Source of the DNA: Aspergillus flavus
Taxonomy: Eukaryota > Ascomycota > Eurotiomycetes > Eurotiales > Aspergillaceae
Length of the DNA stretch: 64,000 bases
Direction: 5' to 3'
NCBI RefSeq assembly: GCF_009017415.1
Contig: NC_092410.1
Coordinates: forward strand, 1,240,001 to 1,304,000
The position numbers and the translations under genes were made by a program. The notes beneath the pieces were generated by a model. It worked only from the letters and a program-made list of their open reading frames with translations. It searched no databases and was not told the origin of the DNA. Below, piece by piece: positions 1-12,802 of the stretch (within the stretch, counting starts at the first letter, position 1; each line of letters opens with the position of its first letter).

Positions 1-1
1 C

Positions 2-1123
2 CCACCTGTATTGAAGCAGAGCCGGTCCCTCTTCATCAAGCAATTCCAGGCCCTGGACATGTTGAAGGAAAAGTCCATTCCAATCAACGAAACAGAACCC
101 TCAGAATCCGACATTTTCCTAAATCTCACAGTCGATAGAACAGCATTATCACCCTGCGTTATAGCTTCAACATCTGCTGATTTCGCACCGTCGCACACTA
201 GCAAATTTCCTTTCCCTTACTTTAACACAGACTTCAGCAGCAGCGATTCACCAATCATCAAATCCATCGCATCTCACCTTCATCTCCCCGAAACCACACA
301 CGAGACACTAGCAGAACTAGTCCAAGCACTTTGGCAAATATTCAAAGAAAAAGAAGCCTATCTATTAGAAGTCCGGGTAAACCCATCTACAGAAGGACTC
401 GAAGTCCGAGGCGCACGTTTCGGCTTCGATGACGCCGCATTCCGAAGCTCAGGACGCCAGAAGGAAGTCCACAGCCTGCGGAACCCGGCAGAAGAAGTGC
501 ACGAAGAAGTCGAAGCAGAGAAAGACGGCATAGTCTACGTGAAGTATGATCCTAGTACCATCATTTCCACATCCAGAATATAGCACTAACTAACACACCA
601 TAGACTACAGGGAGAAGGTAGCATCGGAACTCTAGGTACGTCATTCTACAAATCCAACTAAAAATCCCTAAACTAACACAATCAGTAAACGGCGCCGGAC
701 TCGCAATGAACACAGTAGATGCACTCACTATCCACGGCGGCCACTGTGCCAATTTCCTGGATACAGGCGGCAAGGCAACGTCTGAGACGGTTAAGTCGTC
801 GTTCCGGATTATCACTTCAGACCCCCGGGTCAAGGCTATCTTTGTCAATATCTTTGGGGGCCTCACGCGGTGTGATATGATTGCTGAGGGCATTATTATG
901 GCCTTTAGGGATCTGGATATGAGTGTTCCGGTGGTGGTGCGGTTGAGGGGGACGAATGAGGAAGAGGGACAGAAAATGGTGAGTGAATGTCGTGACAGTT
1001 GAGTGTGAGTGGTACTAACCGTAGAAGATCGCTGAGAGTGGACTTCCGCTCCATGCGTTTGATAGTTTTGAAGGGGCTGCGAAGAAGGTGATTAGCTTAG
1101 CGGGGGGAAAGCCGTCGAATTAG
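2..1123 (+). CDS. Succinyl-CoA ligase (ADP/GDP-forming) beta subunit, 5'-truncated by window edge
   Basis: This is the C-terminal part of the ATP-grasp beta subunit of mitochondrial succinyl-CoA synthetase, the TCA-cycle enzyme that couples succinyl-CoA cleavage to nucleoside triphosphate formation. The reading frame is already open at base 2, so the N-terminus lies outside the window. Exons read as 2-543, 604-635, 686-978 and 1025-1123 (the last acceptor could be three bases later). The joined sequence shows the family hallmarks [48 protein letters not shown] and IAESGLPL. The stretch before these (residues about 15-180 of the fragment) is less conserved and acidic near its end ([13 protein letters not shown]). 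Family identity is secure. Whether this is the main enzyme or a second copy, and whether it prefers ADP or GDP, cannot be told from this part. Confidence 0.9.
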
Positions 1124-1385
1124 TGCTGAGCTGTTGGAGCATAAAGCTTTGTACATGCGAGAGCTAGGATAGGGATAGAATATAGTGAGTTAGATACGGA
1201 AGCTTGGAGAATACACGTTCTGTAGTTATCATTTCATCTTGAACACAAGGATATACAAAAGAACAAGGTAGACATAGAGTATTGATGTCCTAGTTGGTAC
1301 GGAAATTGAGAAGGAAAGATATGACAAAGCAAATAAATGACATAGTTCCTTATATACGTTAGATACAATTTGGTGACCAACACCT

Positions 1386-4300
1386 TCAGACCGTTTTCCT
1401 TTCATCCGCACTGAGCCCAATGACCATGACAGAAGACGACTTGCTAGCTATGGCAACACGGCTTCCAAAAGAACATGTACGAAACCTGTATTCTACAGGT
1501 AGATGTATAAGTTTCTTACCTCCCTCCATGATCCAGTTATTATGCACGTATACACCTTCTCCTACCATCTTATCATGGCACAAGTCGGGGTTGGCACCGA
1601 GGATCGAAGCAACTTGGAACTGACCTTCATTGGTGCGAAGGTACGTTCCGTCTTCAGAGAAGACCATAGACTCAACACATCCATCGATTGAACGTTGTCC
1701 GAGACATGTACCAGTAGAAGTATCCCACAATTTTATAGAATGTTCGGCTGATGCAATCATGCTCTCACTTGGAGAGAATGCAATGACTGGACCTCTATCT
1801 CCATGGTCCATGGAGTGAATCAGGTTTCCTGTCTGTGTGTGCCGAAGCTGGAATGATGAAGATCCATAGTAAGTCGACGCTATGAAACTTCCAAGGGGCG
1901 AAATCTCATTGTCCTTAGTATCGCCTTCTTCTGTGAGTGCGAGGAGAGGCTCGGTCGAAGTCAGGTTCCAGAGCTCAATATGACTCGTGTCTTTCCGCTC
2001 ATCAAAACATCCTGTTGCCACCAGCTGACCATCATGTGATAATGCCATATTTTGGAGTTTCGAAGTGTCCTTTCCAAGTTCCAGCCTTTTTAGAACCTTC
2101 CACGTGGGTATATTCCAGATAACACATTGCCCATTATACGTTCGGCATATCATGGTTTGGCTGTCAGTTGAGAATCTTATCTTCTGAAATTCCGGATCGT
2201 CCACCCCTCGCAGACATTTCATATGCGTTCCTGATTGCGCTTCCCAGAATCTGATTGTGCCATCCTTGGCGGCCGATGCAACAACAGTACCATTCGGAGC
2301 AAAGCTTAGACCAGTAATGGTATCCTCATGTATATCACCGAGCGCCTCCGAAACCTTTGATGATCCATTCCAAATCGTAATCTCTTCTGTCCAGCATGCA
2401 GAAGCTGCTATTATCTCGCCATCTGGGGAAAAGGCAAGTGCATCCATCATCCTACCAGAGAATCTATATATTTCCGTCAAGACTCCCGGTATAAATGTCC
2501 AGATGTCTTCCGGTCCATCGGCTACCAAAGAAGCCGCGAGTTCGCCGAATCGTGGGAATGATACCTTTCCGCAGTATAGGCTGTAATCCACTGAGTCGCT
2601 TATATGGTGTATATTGCTTTTGAATTCATTTGTAGTCCAGTCCCATACGTTGATTTGACCGTTTGTTGAAAGAGAGACAATGTTTTTGCTGTCTGGTGAG
2701 AAACCCGCGACCAACGATTTGTACCCAATATTAGTATAAGATCGCAAGATATTCTCCGTACAATCCCAAAGTTCAACTGTGCCATCATTGGATGCAATCA
2801 GCAAATTTCCCTCAGGGGAAAATTCAATCGTATGGACCCCCCGTCGCTCATGTGTGTGTAAAACCGCCCTCTGTGAAACATCCCAAACGATAACAGCAAG
2901 ATTATTCCAAGATGCTATAAATCTGCAATCCGGGGAGATGGAAACTATTTCACTCCTTTCATCAGGTATTTCTAGTAGCAGTCTCTCCGATACTAAGTCC
3001 CAAGCCTTGATCTCCCCATGAGATTTAGCTGCGAGCTTTTCACCATTTGACGAAAATACCACGAAAGTCACCGCACTTGAAGCAGATTCGAGAAATGTTG
3101 ATCTCCCAGTGTGTGTATTCCAAAGCCGGACGGACCCGGCCTCTGATACGGTTGCCAACTGCTTGCTGTCTGGTGAAAAGGCAGCATCTCGAATGTTACC
3201 TTGATCTTCAAATGATTTTACACAAACCCAAGTTGACGTATCCCATAACCGACACACATGTGAGTACATATACGAAGACACTACCGCCATTAATCTGCTG
3301 TCAGGTGAGAATTTTAACTGTGTAATAGGGTCGCGGCTAGGCTTTGGGATGGTATGCAGTAATGGGCTCCAATATTGATGAGCACTTGGCTTCTCAGATA
3401 TCCAAGCAGGAATCTCTTCTTCAAACTCACGTCGAATGATACTTTCCTGAGGTGCAAAGAGCAAAGCAGATGCGTAAATTTGCAGAGGGGCTTTCTCATA
3501 CACTGATCTGAAGCTGACAGCGAACCGTCGTGCATCATGAACAAGTCTCCGCAGTTTCGCGTTGGTCTCAAGCTACATCCATTAGTATAAATCCAGCACT
3601 GAGGTTATGGCGTATTTACCTGAAGAGTGGTTAAGTTATTTAATATCATGATCGCGATTGGGATCCTTCCCATAACAGCCATAGCTTCAAGCCAATGGAC
3701 AAAGTGTGTTCTTAGGAAGTCATAGAGCACTGTGTCATCAGACGCCACAATATCGCTCCGTTGAAGATGGTCCACCCAGTGACTACAGGCATACTGCACC
3801 TGCTCGGGAAGGAATTCATGCACGACTGAAGGTTTCATATCTGCTATGTGAGTATCTGGGTCCTCAAGGCAGCATATATTACGCCGTAGGATATTAGACA
3901 TGATCTTTAGGCAGTATTGGTAAAGGTTGCGATGCGCTTGTTTCTCATCGATCCAAAAACGATTATCATTGCATCGCTGAGAGGCTAGAAGAAAATCCCT
4001 GAATGATAGATGTAACAATTGAATGGGACCGTGATCACCTTGGGGCATTTCCAGGACCGAATAAAGGTGCTCCATAAGCCATCTTGTGTCACTAAGCTCG
4101 ACTTCAACGAGCCTGCTTAGGGCTCTGATGGAAAGCGGTCTGGACAGAACAATAATGGAGCCAACTACCTGTTTAAACAAGTCGGACATCGCCTGGTCGT
4201 TGTCTACTTCTCCGGTAAGCACGACCTGGAGGATTCTAGTGTACATCCCATCCAGGCCCACATCACCGTCAAAGATCTTCCCTAGGCGATCTTCGATTGT

Positions 4301-6643
4301 CTTTCTGTTGGCCATTGCCAGAAATCGGCATACTGTGGCTGCATAAATGAACAGTCCATCTGCTTTCTCAGCCAGTTTATCGACCCTCTCCTTTCCAGGC
4401 CAGTCCCGCGGGAGATCATTCCTTCTTCGAACCTCCGACAATTTATATTCAATTAGACGGGTAATGTCATCTGCTTTCACTCCATCGCCATCTAGTCGTC
4501 GAATTTTATACACAGTTTCATCCCGAATTCCTTCTGGTATCTCATTGAATCTATAGCGCATATGTATTCCAGGACGACTAGTAATGAGTACCCGAACTCG
4601 CACGGTCGTTAACTCCCGAACTTGACTGAGTAGAGCCAGGATATCGCTGATGTCATCCTGATCCTCTCTAGTTCCAGCTTGACACTCGTCCAGTGCATCA
4701 AGAACGAAAAGGATTGTCACAGGGAGCGTTGTCTTCAGCATCTTCAGAGGGTTGAAGATCAAATGTTTCCACTGGCCATCTAGGGATCCTGCATGGGTAG
4801 CATGATGGCTACGAATACCATCACATAAAGATTGCTGGATCTCTGGTAGGACATCCACTAGGTTTCTAGCCAAGGTAGGAAAGAGTTTCCTAGGGTCCCT
4901 GCAGTCCTCATCCCTATGGTCGAAGAAAAAGCTACCACCAAGACACGCATCATTGGGTAGTGTTTCCTGACCTAATAAAGATGTCCCATTGTAAAATGCA
5001 GAAGCCACGGTTCGGGCAATTGTAGACTTGCCAGTACCGGCCATACCCTGGAGCCACAGAATAGGCTCCCCCTGGGCATCGTTACTCCAATCTTGAATTA
5101 GTTGAAGTAAAGGCACCTGAGTACCGACAAGACATGTTTCCCTAGCTTGTTCATAAGAACCAAAGGCAGCGCGCGTAACCGGATGGAGGATATCCAGTTG
5201 ATCTTGAGCTGCTTGAGTCTGGATTAACCATTAATTAAGTTATGACGTGTAGACAGTAAAACCCCGAAAACCATGTATCTTACGTTGATAGTGTCAAGAA
5301 CAATGTTCAATTGCCTTTCGACCTCACGTTTCATTGAGGTGATTTCGGCATGAATCTCCTGGACTGTCTTCTTTGACCAATCCCCTAATATATCTTCGAT
5401 CGATTTGTCAGTGCGCTTGATTTCCGTGAGCATTTCCTTCCAGTCATCAGCGGTCGCGATATCTCTCATGTATTGGAAAAGTCCAGAGCGAGAGAGTTGC
5501 TTCGTCAGTCGGATTTGGTACTCTAATACCTGAGAGTATAAATTTATAGTTCTTTCCCTGAGCCGAAGGCCAAATTTGGATATATCCTCTGGAGTACTAT
5601 ATGATGACCTTAGAATATGACTTTATTACCAGATAGATCCTGTCATTCAACAGTGAACGGTAGAGCGAACCATGTATGTACCTTTTACCCAGGACATCCA
5701 TAAAAATTTCAACATGTGAGTTCTGGATTATATGATATCTGATCAAAAGATCTGAGATGAACTGGAGTCCTGCCACAGCATCTTCACGCTGTGTAAAGGG
5801 CTTCAAAAACAGCTTAAAGATGATTTTAGTGTTATGCCTTGAGATACAAAGTAAAAAGGAATCGCTTACTGGGAGCACCATCACGACTCCAGCCCATGCA
5901 AGTGCAGCATGGGGCTCAGCGCTAATTGCTGCTGTAACGAAGTCTTTCGCATAGAGAATGCCATGAACAGTACGACGAACATAATCCCCGATGACACCTT
6001 GCCTACTTCTTTTCGGAATATCGAACCGACCCTGTTCCATATCCTGGAGTCTACAGAAAACCAGGTCTTGGATTCTCTTTTGTCGGTCCGTTTTCTCCTG
6101 CGTAGTCGAAGATCGTCCACCCATATGATCGGTCTTAGGAGCCAGTAAAACCGTCTCATATGATTCGACTAAACTGGCATTATCGCTGTGGAGCTTCTTA
6201 TATGCCTCACTCCACAGATCCTTCATCACCTTTTCTCCCAGCCTCGCAATGTTCGCTTCGGCTTGCCCTCCTTCCTCTTCTTTGATTGGGGTCCCTTGCG
6301 CAGACATAATTGATTCTGCCGAACCACTTACTTTTCCTTCGCTGGTATCAGGTTCATCCTTATACTCTGTTTGACTCAAGTACGGCTGAGTGTTTGCTCC
6401 TTCTTGATCGAGTTTTGTGGGTTTTGTTTCTGCATCTTTGTTTTTATTGCGATTTGAGATTCTCAACCATGATATCGAGCGACGACGCCTTGAATGGCTG
6501 GTTTGTAAATGGTCGTCTGGTGTCTCCGAACGTGTGTCATGTCCATGAGAGGCAATAAGCCCTGTAGGGTCTGTGTCTGTGTCCGCTTTCTCGCGGGAAT
6601 GGCGGAAGCTCAGCAGCGGCCAGAGGCGATGGTTCTTTGACAT
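1386..6643 (-). CDS. NACHT-WD40 NLR-like STAND protein
   Basis: This is a fungal NOD-like receptor of the STAND class, about 1667 residues, of the kind implicated in non-self recognition and programmed cell death. Exons on the minus strand: 6643-5870, 5812-5682, 5596-5284, 5218-3620 and 3572-1386. Introns 1, 3 and 4 are well supported; the donor of intron 2 (about 5681) is less certain. Residues 1-125 are low-complexity and basic/acidic. Residues about 130-400 match the fungal NACHT N-terminal (NACHT_N/NWD) pattern, with DLWSEAYKKL, ISAEPHAALAWAGV and LYSQVLEYQIRL. The NACHT P-loop GMAGTGKST lies near 464-472, with a Walker B-like FVLDALDECQ and a sensor-like VLITSRPG after it. From about residue 1020 there are roughly twelve WD40 repeats (FSPDSRL, LWDTSTG, IKLWDTSTG and similar). 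The repeats differ clearly from each other, unlike the near-identical repeats of HNWD-type proteins. Ligand and partner are unknown. Confidence 0.92.
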
Positions 6644-8839
6644 AATGGCATTAAGCTAGATATATATAAGCCTGAATCTAACAAAAGAAGCAGCTCATGG
6701 TGTACCATGAGCAAAGATTGATGCACCGAAGCTTTCTTAGCCTCGCAATGTGTGGACTGATAATATAGAAGCCAGTTAGAAGAGCCGGTGCTTCTCGCAA
6801 AAGGAAGGGATAGACATCCTTAAAAGGCCCCAAGCATCCATGAGGGGTTTCACCGTTTGCTTGACGTGTCAGCTAAGCCTAGCTCCCCGTGCGTAGTATA
6901 GTACCCCACATTTCCCCCTTGTCTGTCCTCTCAGCTGCGTTGGTGAAATCACACTGCAGGCTCCCCTGTCACATTCTATAATGGGCACATATTTTCACAG
7001 AAGGAGAGAAATTCGATCCTGCATGACGGATAAAACAAAAACATCATGAGGGCTGAGACTTAATATGAATTAAGTTTGTACAGTATACCTTGGTTCTTAG
7101 CTGCAATTCCGAAATGAAACAAAAGGCTAGGGTTGCATTTCCGTATGCGCTAGTGGAGCTGGGCATGTATCTAGCCGATGCGCCATCGGATAAATATGAA
7201 CGACTGCTTGTCGTTTCGTTCAAAAAGAAGCCCCCCAGTAGCGGAATATCAGCTAACGTAAATACCTGGATGCCTACTCTCAATTTCTTCTTTCGAAGGA
7301 TCCAATAACGTATCATGTTAACTCGATCACCCAAACCGTGGGAAAGTTGCCCTGTGCCTAATGAGTATACAAGTCAAAAAAGATTACCAAAAGGAGTTGC
7401 TTGAGATTAGCATATTGGCTCGGGTTGACCTGATTACTAGCATTGAAAGCTTGAGAATTGACTGTTACACTTGTTTCAGTGGTTCCCTGTTAGGCAACAG
7501 CGTTTGATATAACTTTCGTTTTAATCCAGTTGCTGTTGTGTCTTTCCGCAGACTGCAACCTGCCTTGTTGGGTTTTCTGTCAAATACTCTGGTAGTCTAA
7601 AACAACCAATAGTCGGTGTTGACGATTCTAGTACGTCAAGGCCCCCAACGGTCTTCTCTCGCTCTTTTCTTCAGGCTTCATTATATCTTCATTGAAGCCT
7701 TGAGTAAACCGTTTTCTGCTCTTGCTTGTATCTTTTCGACAGCCGCGCGAGAGACCATCTAATGATTTCTAGATTGGGCTTCTTGTGCTCGAGCTTTATC
7801 TCTGATCAATGGATTAGCAAAATCGCTGAGGTCATCCATGTAGCTCAATGCCTTGATCCGCACAAGAGTCCTAGGGATATAATGTAGTCATCGGCCATCA
7901 ATAGTTTATCGGTTGGCAAAAGAACCCATCAACCCAAGACCTTGAGTCTCTGTCGATGACAGAGGACTGTGTATTGACACTTTGAGGGTTTCTTAAGTAT
8001 TGATGACTGAAATCTCCTCAGTTACTGGGAAGATATGGCAGGTATCGCAGAGACAGTATACTGAACTCCCAAAGTCTGACCAAGACTCTCCATCCTTTTC
8101 TGTCGCTTATCCTGTTAGAGCTCCGATAGAAACCCCCACTTAAAGATGATAAATTTGAGTTGATCCTTTTTCAGAATCTACCTGGCAGTGAGTGGAATAC
8201 CCGGGCTGATGTAGAGCCTGGGCTATTGAGTGACCATCTTCAAAGTATAAGTTCATATGATCGACGCTGGCTGCCTTCTACTGGCTTCAGGATTTAATCC
8301 ACTGCACGAGCAATTAGTGCGATGAATGGATAGCGTGTCGATGCCGTGTTATATCCTCGTGTTAGCAGGTGGGGGAGTATCTAGGATATAGATAGATAGG
8401 GAAAGAGCAAGAAAAGGTTATCATGATGCAGGGCCCATGTGACTTGCTTATACGACGTTAAGCAGAAAAAGAAAAACGGCGGGAGAGAATAACAAAGAAA
8501 ATAAGAGAAACAAAGAGAGAAAAATCGAAACAATAAAAAAATAGGTGTGACAATTGTTCAAGCCAAGAATGTATATCCAAACACCTGGATGATCATGATT
8601 TCAATTATTTACTCAAATAGATTATGATTATGCAGCAGCATACGCACACCGAAGGAATGGACCCCCGCGATCGGCGCCCCGCTGTTTCAGTCTTCGGCAT
8701 TGACAGCCACGTCCTTTCCTTTTCACCCCTCCTGATTCCTCATCACAATACTTAAAAAATTTATATCTTCAATTTCCTCAATTGCTTTCTTTCCCGAAAT
8801 CACTATCCTCATTCATTCCACCATCAGCTCTCTCCAACA
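6644..8839. other. Gene-free stretch between NLR and APS kinase (divergent promoters)
   Basis: About 2.2 kb upstream of both flanking genes. It holds a purine-rich tract (about 8463-8547) and a pyrimidine-rich leader just before the APS kinase start. No frame of gene-like length or composition was found. A minus-strand frame at 7690-8280 looks protein-like in places but has stops at chance density. No CYS3/MetR consensus was seen here. Confidence 0.6.
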
Positions 8840-9553
8840 ATGTCCACGTAAGTCTATACATCCTTCCCCTCCCCCACCATGCAGATACCCCTCCATCCCG
8901 CAGCCACTAACATAATCACCAAAAGAAACATCACCTTCCATGCCAGCGCCCTGACGCGCAGCGAACGCAGCGAACTCCGCAACCAACGCGGTCTCACAAT
9001 CTGGCTCACCGGTCTCTCCGCCTCGGGCAAGTCTACCATTGCCGTTGAGCTCGAGCACCAGCTCCTCCGAGACCGGGGTGTCCACGCCTACCGTCTCGAC
9101 GGTGACAACATCCGCTTCGGACTCAACAAGGACCTCGGTTTTAGCGAAAAGGACCGCAACGAGAACATCCGTCGGATTGCAGAGGTTGCCAAGCTCTTCG
9201 CCGACAGCGCCTCTATCGCCATCACCTCGTTCATCTCGCCCTACCGTGCAGACCGTGACACCGCGCGCAAACTGCACGAAGTCCCCACCCCGGGTGAAGA
9301 GACCGGTTTGCCCTTCGTTGAGGTCTTCATCGATGTCCCCATTGAGGTTGCCGAGCAGCGTGACCCCAAGGGTCTTTATAAGTTGGCCAGGGCGGGTAAG
9401 ATTTCGGAGTTCACCGGCATCAGTGCGCCTTACGAGGAACCTGAAAAGCCTGAGGTGCATATCCATAACCATGATTTGCCAGTCCAGGATGCTGTGAAGC
9501 AGATTGTGGATTATTTGGATGCTCAGGGCTACTTGCCCCCTAAGAAGGAGTAG
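8840..9553 (+). CDS. MET14: Adenylylsulfate (APS) kinase
   Basis: This enzyme phosphorylates adenosine 5'-phosphosulfate with ATP to give PAPS, the second step of sulfate assimilation, in the cytosol. It is called sD in Aspergillus and MET14 in yeast. Exon 1 is only eight bases (8840-8847, ATGTCCAC), followed by a 78-nt intron with a CACTAAC branch site and exon 2 at 8926-9553, giving 211 residues, the usual size. The P-loop GLSASGKST is at residues 32-40. [24 protein letters not shown] and the C-terminal GISAPYEEP motif follow in family order. Codon use is strongly biased (GTC, CTC, AAG), suggesting high expression. A longer single-exon start at 8879 would add unrelated residues and is rejected in favour of the spliced start, which gives the family N-terminus. 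Confidence 0.96.
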
Positions 9554-9791
9554 GTCTTCTTTTGTGTCTCGTTCTTCGTTGTACTTGGGTTTGTTTTTGC
9601 GGATATTTGCGGACTAGATATGTTAGATCGGTGATCTATATATAGAACTTTACTCCTTTTTGAGGTCTTCAATTGTGTTTCATTCAGATATTCAAGAGTA
9701 TGATGCGAAGCAAGTAAGTAAAGTATATACGCTACAAAACAAGGTATCAAGTGTACCGTACCCAGACAGATATCCACAGGATCTTGCCCCT

Positions 9792-11170
9792 CTAATTGAG
9801 CTCGAACTCATAGTACACATATGCTGTGTACTCGCCGCCTCCCTCGTGTACTTCGCTCGGGTCGTCTTTCTTGACCCGACCCTTCTTGTCCCGTCCGAAC
9901 GCATTCCCGGCGAGGTAAGAGTACTTCTCATCCAGGTTGTGTTTCGCCTTGTCAGCTTGCTTGGAACCCGGTGTCTACAGCATGTTAGCCCTAAAACGTA
10001 AAGACCACTAATCATAAACACATACCCTGATAAGAGTGCAAACGAAGTCAAGAGGAAGACCGTAGCGTAGTACAGTCTCAACAAACACACGGAGAACGAG
10101 AACATGGATCCAGACCATGACGGCCTCGCTCCAGGCTGTCCGTCCGAGCCGCAGTGTCTCTCCCCATAGCTTGCGCTCGTCGCCTCCTACGCGCTCGACT
10201 TCCCTGCGCTCCTCTTCCTTTCCACCTTCCACATACTTGAATTCACGGGGAATCCACTTGTGCTCACGGGCCTTGTGGACAAACTCCAGGCTGTGTTTCT
10301 TGAAGGTCGTGACAGCATATAGTGTGAATTCGTCATCCGAAGCGACAAACGTCGCAGAGCGAGGAACTACCATGGGCGAAACGGTTTCGTACGTCTTGAG
10401 GAACTCTTTGACCTGTTGAGCCGGGACGGCGACGAGATGTGTCTCGAGGTATTCCGAATTCTGGACTACACTGCGGGGGTCGACAACCGATGCGAGGGAC
10501 TTGGTGGCTAGGTTACCTCTATAATAGACATCAGTATCCCGTAGGTACAGATTAGGGGGATGTCGCACGTTTGCTTCCGTTGAAGAGTGGCCAGGGTGGT
10601 CTTGACTTGATTGTACTGGGAGTACTTCGACCTGATGTCATTGTCGATACTGGCAGCTTCCTATTCACAGTTAGACGCCCCAAACAGCCCGTTGAGCATT
10701 GTAAGAAGCATACCTTCTGGAGAAGGTCGATAAGCTCACCCAAAGACTTATCGGCCCTATACTTGACTTTGTTCCACGTAAAGGTCCGCAGGTACTGATC
10801 CACCGGCTCTAATAATTCAACGTTAATACCTTGTTCAATGCCGATCCATCGGTCCGGAACAAAGCATACTATCATTAACAGCCTTCATCTTGCTGATTTG
10901 CGCTTCATCACCCTCCAAGATATTCTTCAGCGCATCGCCGACCTTAGACACAACAACCTGGCAGGCGGTCTCGAGTTTGGCCAGCTCATCGGCCTGCTGC
11001 ACCAAGGCGTCTAATGTACCGATCTTGAACTCGGGAATAGGGAATGGGGCGACCGATCCATTTTCTGGGGCGACCGTGGCGGAGACAGCATCGAGAGCGT
11101 CGTCGCGGTGGTGAGACGGGGTGATGGAGGTGGGGAAGGAAACGAGGAGGTACTTAGTGGGTTTGGACAT
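9792..11170 (-). CDS. VMA5: V-type proton ATPase subunit C
   Basis: This is the stator subunit C of the vacuolar H+-ATPase V1 sector; its reversible release controls pump assembly in yeast. Exons: 11170-10870, 10808-10714, 10660-10569, 10518-10026 and 9974-9792, giving 387 residues, close to yeast Vma5. The start reads MSKPTKYLLVSFP. Family blocks include YLRTFTWNKVKYRADKSLGE, a long helix through SKYSQYNQVKTTLATLQRKQTGNLATKSL cut by two introns, SEYLETHLVAVP, and the C-terminal HVLVLRVFVETVLRYGLPLDF followed by LDEKYSYLAG and a final YVYYEFEL. All four introns are short (50-61 nt). Subunit H of the same complex is encoded about 35 kb to the right. Confidence 0.96.
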
Positions 11171-11768
11171 GGTGACGAAAGACCCCAGTTGTACTGGCGA
11201 GAAGGGGGGTTTAATCGAGTAGAAGGTAACGACCTGTTGCCACGCTCAGCAAGCGGGCATGAGGCAGTCGAACGGAGGAAGCGGACAAGGAGGAGGGAGG
11301 TTGGGAAGGCTGGCCGTCAGTCAGTGTCGTGGAGTTAAGGTGTTGGAGAGCTTCCCAGCTGCGGATCCCGGGAGGCGGTCGGCGGCAAGTTAAGGTCACG
11401 CCTATTTGATAATTTCTATACTAAGTTGACGTATGTTTCCACCTTGTCTCTGAGCAAAACCAGTCACATTCTTTTTCATTATAGAGTAACCTATGTTTCG
11501 CCCGTTCGTATATGTGGCTAAAAGCATTGCAATCGGTCACGTTCCTAAACGAAGAAGTTTTGCTCGATAAAAGCATATATGAATTGCCCCTTTGCAACAC
11601 TGCTGGGCTGCATCTAAGAACTAACCAAACCAAATACTATACAGTCACTATATACAATTCCACTGAAACAAACCAGTCTCCATCCGTCTATACGCCTATC
11701 CAATAAATGCATATGTTATGTTATTTAAATTCCCAGAAAACCGACTCGATCTTGAGATAACCGAGGCT
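11171..11768. other. Intergenic: VMA5 upstream region and thioesterase 3' side
   Basis: About 0.6 kb, GC-rich next to the VMA5 start and AT-rich next to the thioesterase stop. No gene or clear regulatory consensus seen. Confidence 0.5.
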
Positions 11769-12802
11769 CTAGTTGGTGATGTTGTAAAGACTGGACATGG
11801 CCTGGAAAGAAAGGATATTAGCTTTCAGGGTCTTGATTCTCTCGGGCTGATAAACGTACCGCAGCTTGTTTGGGCTCTATGAACAAAGCCTTTGCCTCGA
11901 CCAAAACCGCGGGCTCCTCTCCCTCCTTCGGCAAAGTCTCAATGCGCGCCTCCACCCAGGCTTTACGGCCCTCGACCTTTACAGTCTCGGCCCGCAGAAC
12001 AGCATATGATTCCGCCATGGCAGGGCGCCGGTAGTCGATGTTAAGATTGGCCGTTACGCCCACCTTGTTTGGCAGAGCGGGGAAGCAGCACCGTGCCATC
12101 CCCTCGTCGAGCAGTGTGGCTAAAAGGCCACCGTGGACAATGCCCAGGTGGCCACTGATGGCGGAACCGAGGTAGAAGATCGAAACCAGGCTCTTCCCAT
12201 CCTTCTCGGAAAAGACGTGCGGCGGAACAACAATTCGATCAGGACCCGAAAGGGTGCCCGCCGTCAGATGGCGGTCGCGCAGCTCGGCGGGGATTTTCAA
12301 ATGCGGCCGGGACTCGGTGAAGGCAGGGTTTTCCCGCAGCTCCACGGCTACCGGATGGTTGCGGATGTATTCATCGACCTCTTGCGAAAACTGGTCGGCG
12401 GGAACGAATGCAGTGAGGGTTTCCTCATCTGTACGTAGAGTGACCGTCATCATGCGAGAAACGGTCTTCTGGGTTTGGTAAACGAGTCCGGCAGTGAAGG
12501 CGATTAATGCAATGGATGTGAAGCCCACGAATCGACGTAGACGGGACCGAGGTTTAGATGTCTGAGGAGGAACTGGCGATGCAGCTTCTGAAGCCGGGGC
12601 AGAATGATTAGTAGTGAAATCCGAAGTGGAGATGGGATGCAGTACCAGAAGAATAGAGTCGCTGGGAAAGATTGCGAGGTAGAGAAACCTTCCAAGGGTG
12701 ATGCACGAGCCATTGGGCTTTTATAGGGCCGTTTGACTTGAGACAGAGCTTGGTCGTGGTGGGGACAGCCCGAAAGAAGGCAGAGGATGGGACTCGTGGC
12801 AT
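11769..12802 (-). CDS. Hotdog-fold thioesterase family protein, likely mitochondrial
   Basis: This is a 4HBT/PaaI-like hotdog-fold protein of 305 residues, probably an acyl-CoA thioesterase, although its substrate is unknown. Exons: 12802-12646, 12587-11860 and 11801-11769. The chosen start (MPRVPSSAFFRAVP) gives a basic, Ser/Arg-rich leader typical of mitochondrial import; an in-frame ATG 72 bases upstream (12874) is possible. A hydrophobic segment follows (VGFTSIALIAFTAGLVY), which may anchor it in a membrane. The hotdog core is SAISGHLGIVHGGLLATLLDEGMARCCF, with the conserved HGG, then TANLNIDYRRPAM. The short last exon encodes AMSSLYNITN, a tail I believe is common in fungal homologues. 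The final intron is inferred from good splice sites and the better C-terminus; reading through it would add LSARENQDPES instead. Confidence 0.85.

Noticed and set aside
7044..7334. Overlapping 72- and 96-codon frames on opposite strands
   Set aside because: Neither shows motifs, coding-like composition or splice context.
7690..8280. Minus-strand frame upstream of the NLR that looks like a stop-interrupted protein (for example YIPRTLVRIKALSYMDDLSD)
   Set aside because: Stops could each be explained by C-to-T or G-to-A changes as in a RIP-decayed transposase, but their density over 8400-7690 is about what chance predicts and no family motif is recognisable. A translated search of the region against fungal transposases would settle it.
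8813..9472. 219-codon minus-strand frame over APS kinase
   Set aside because: Antisense shadow of a clear APS kinase gene.
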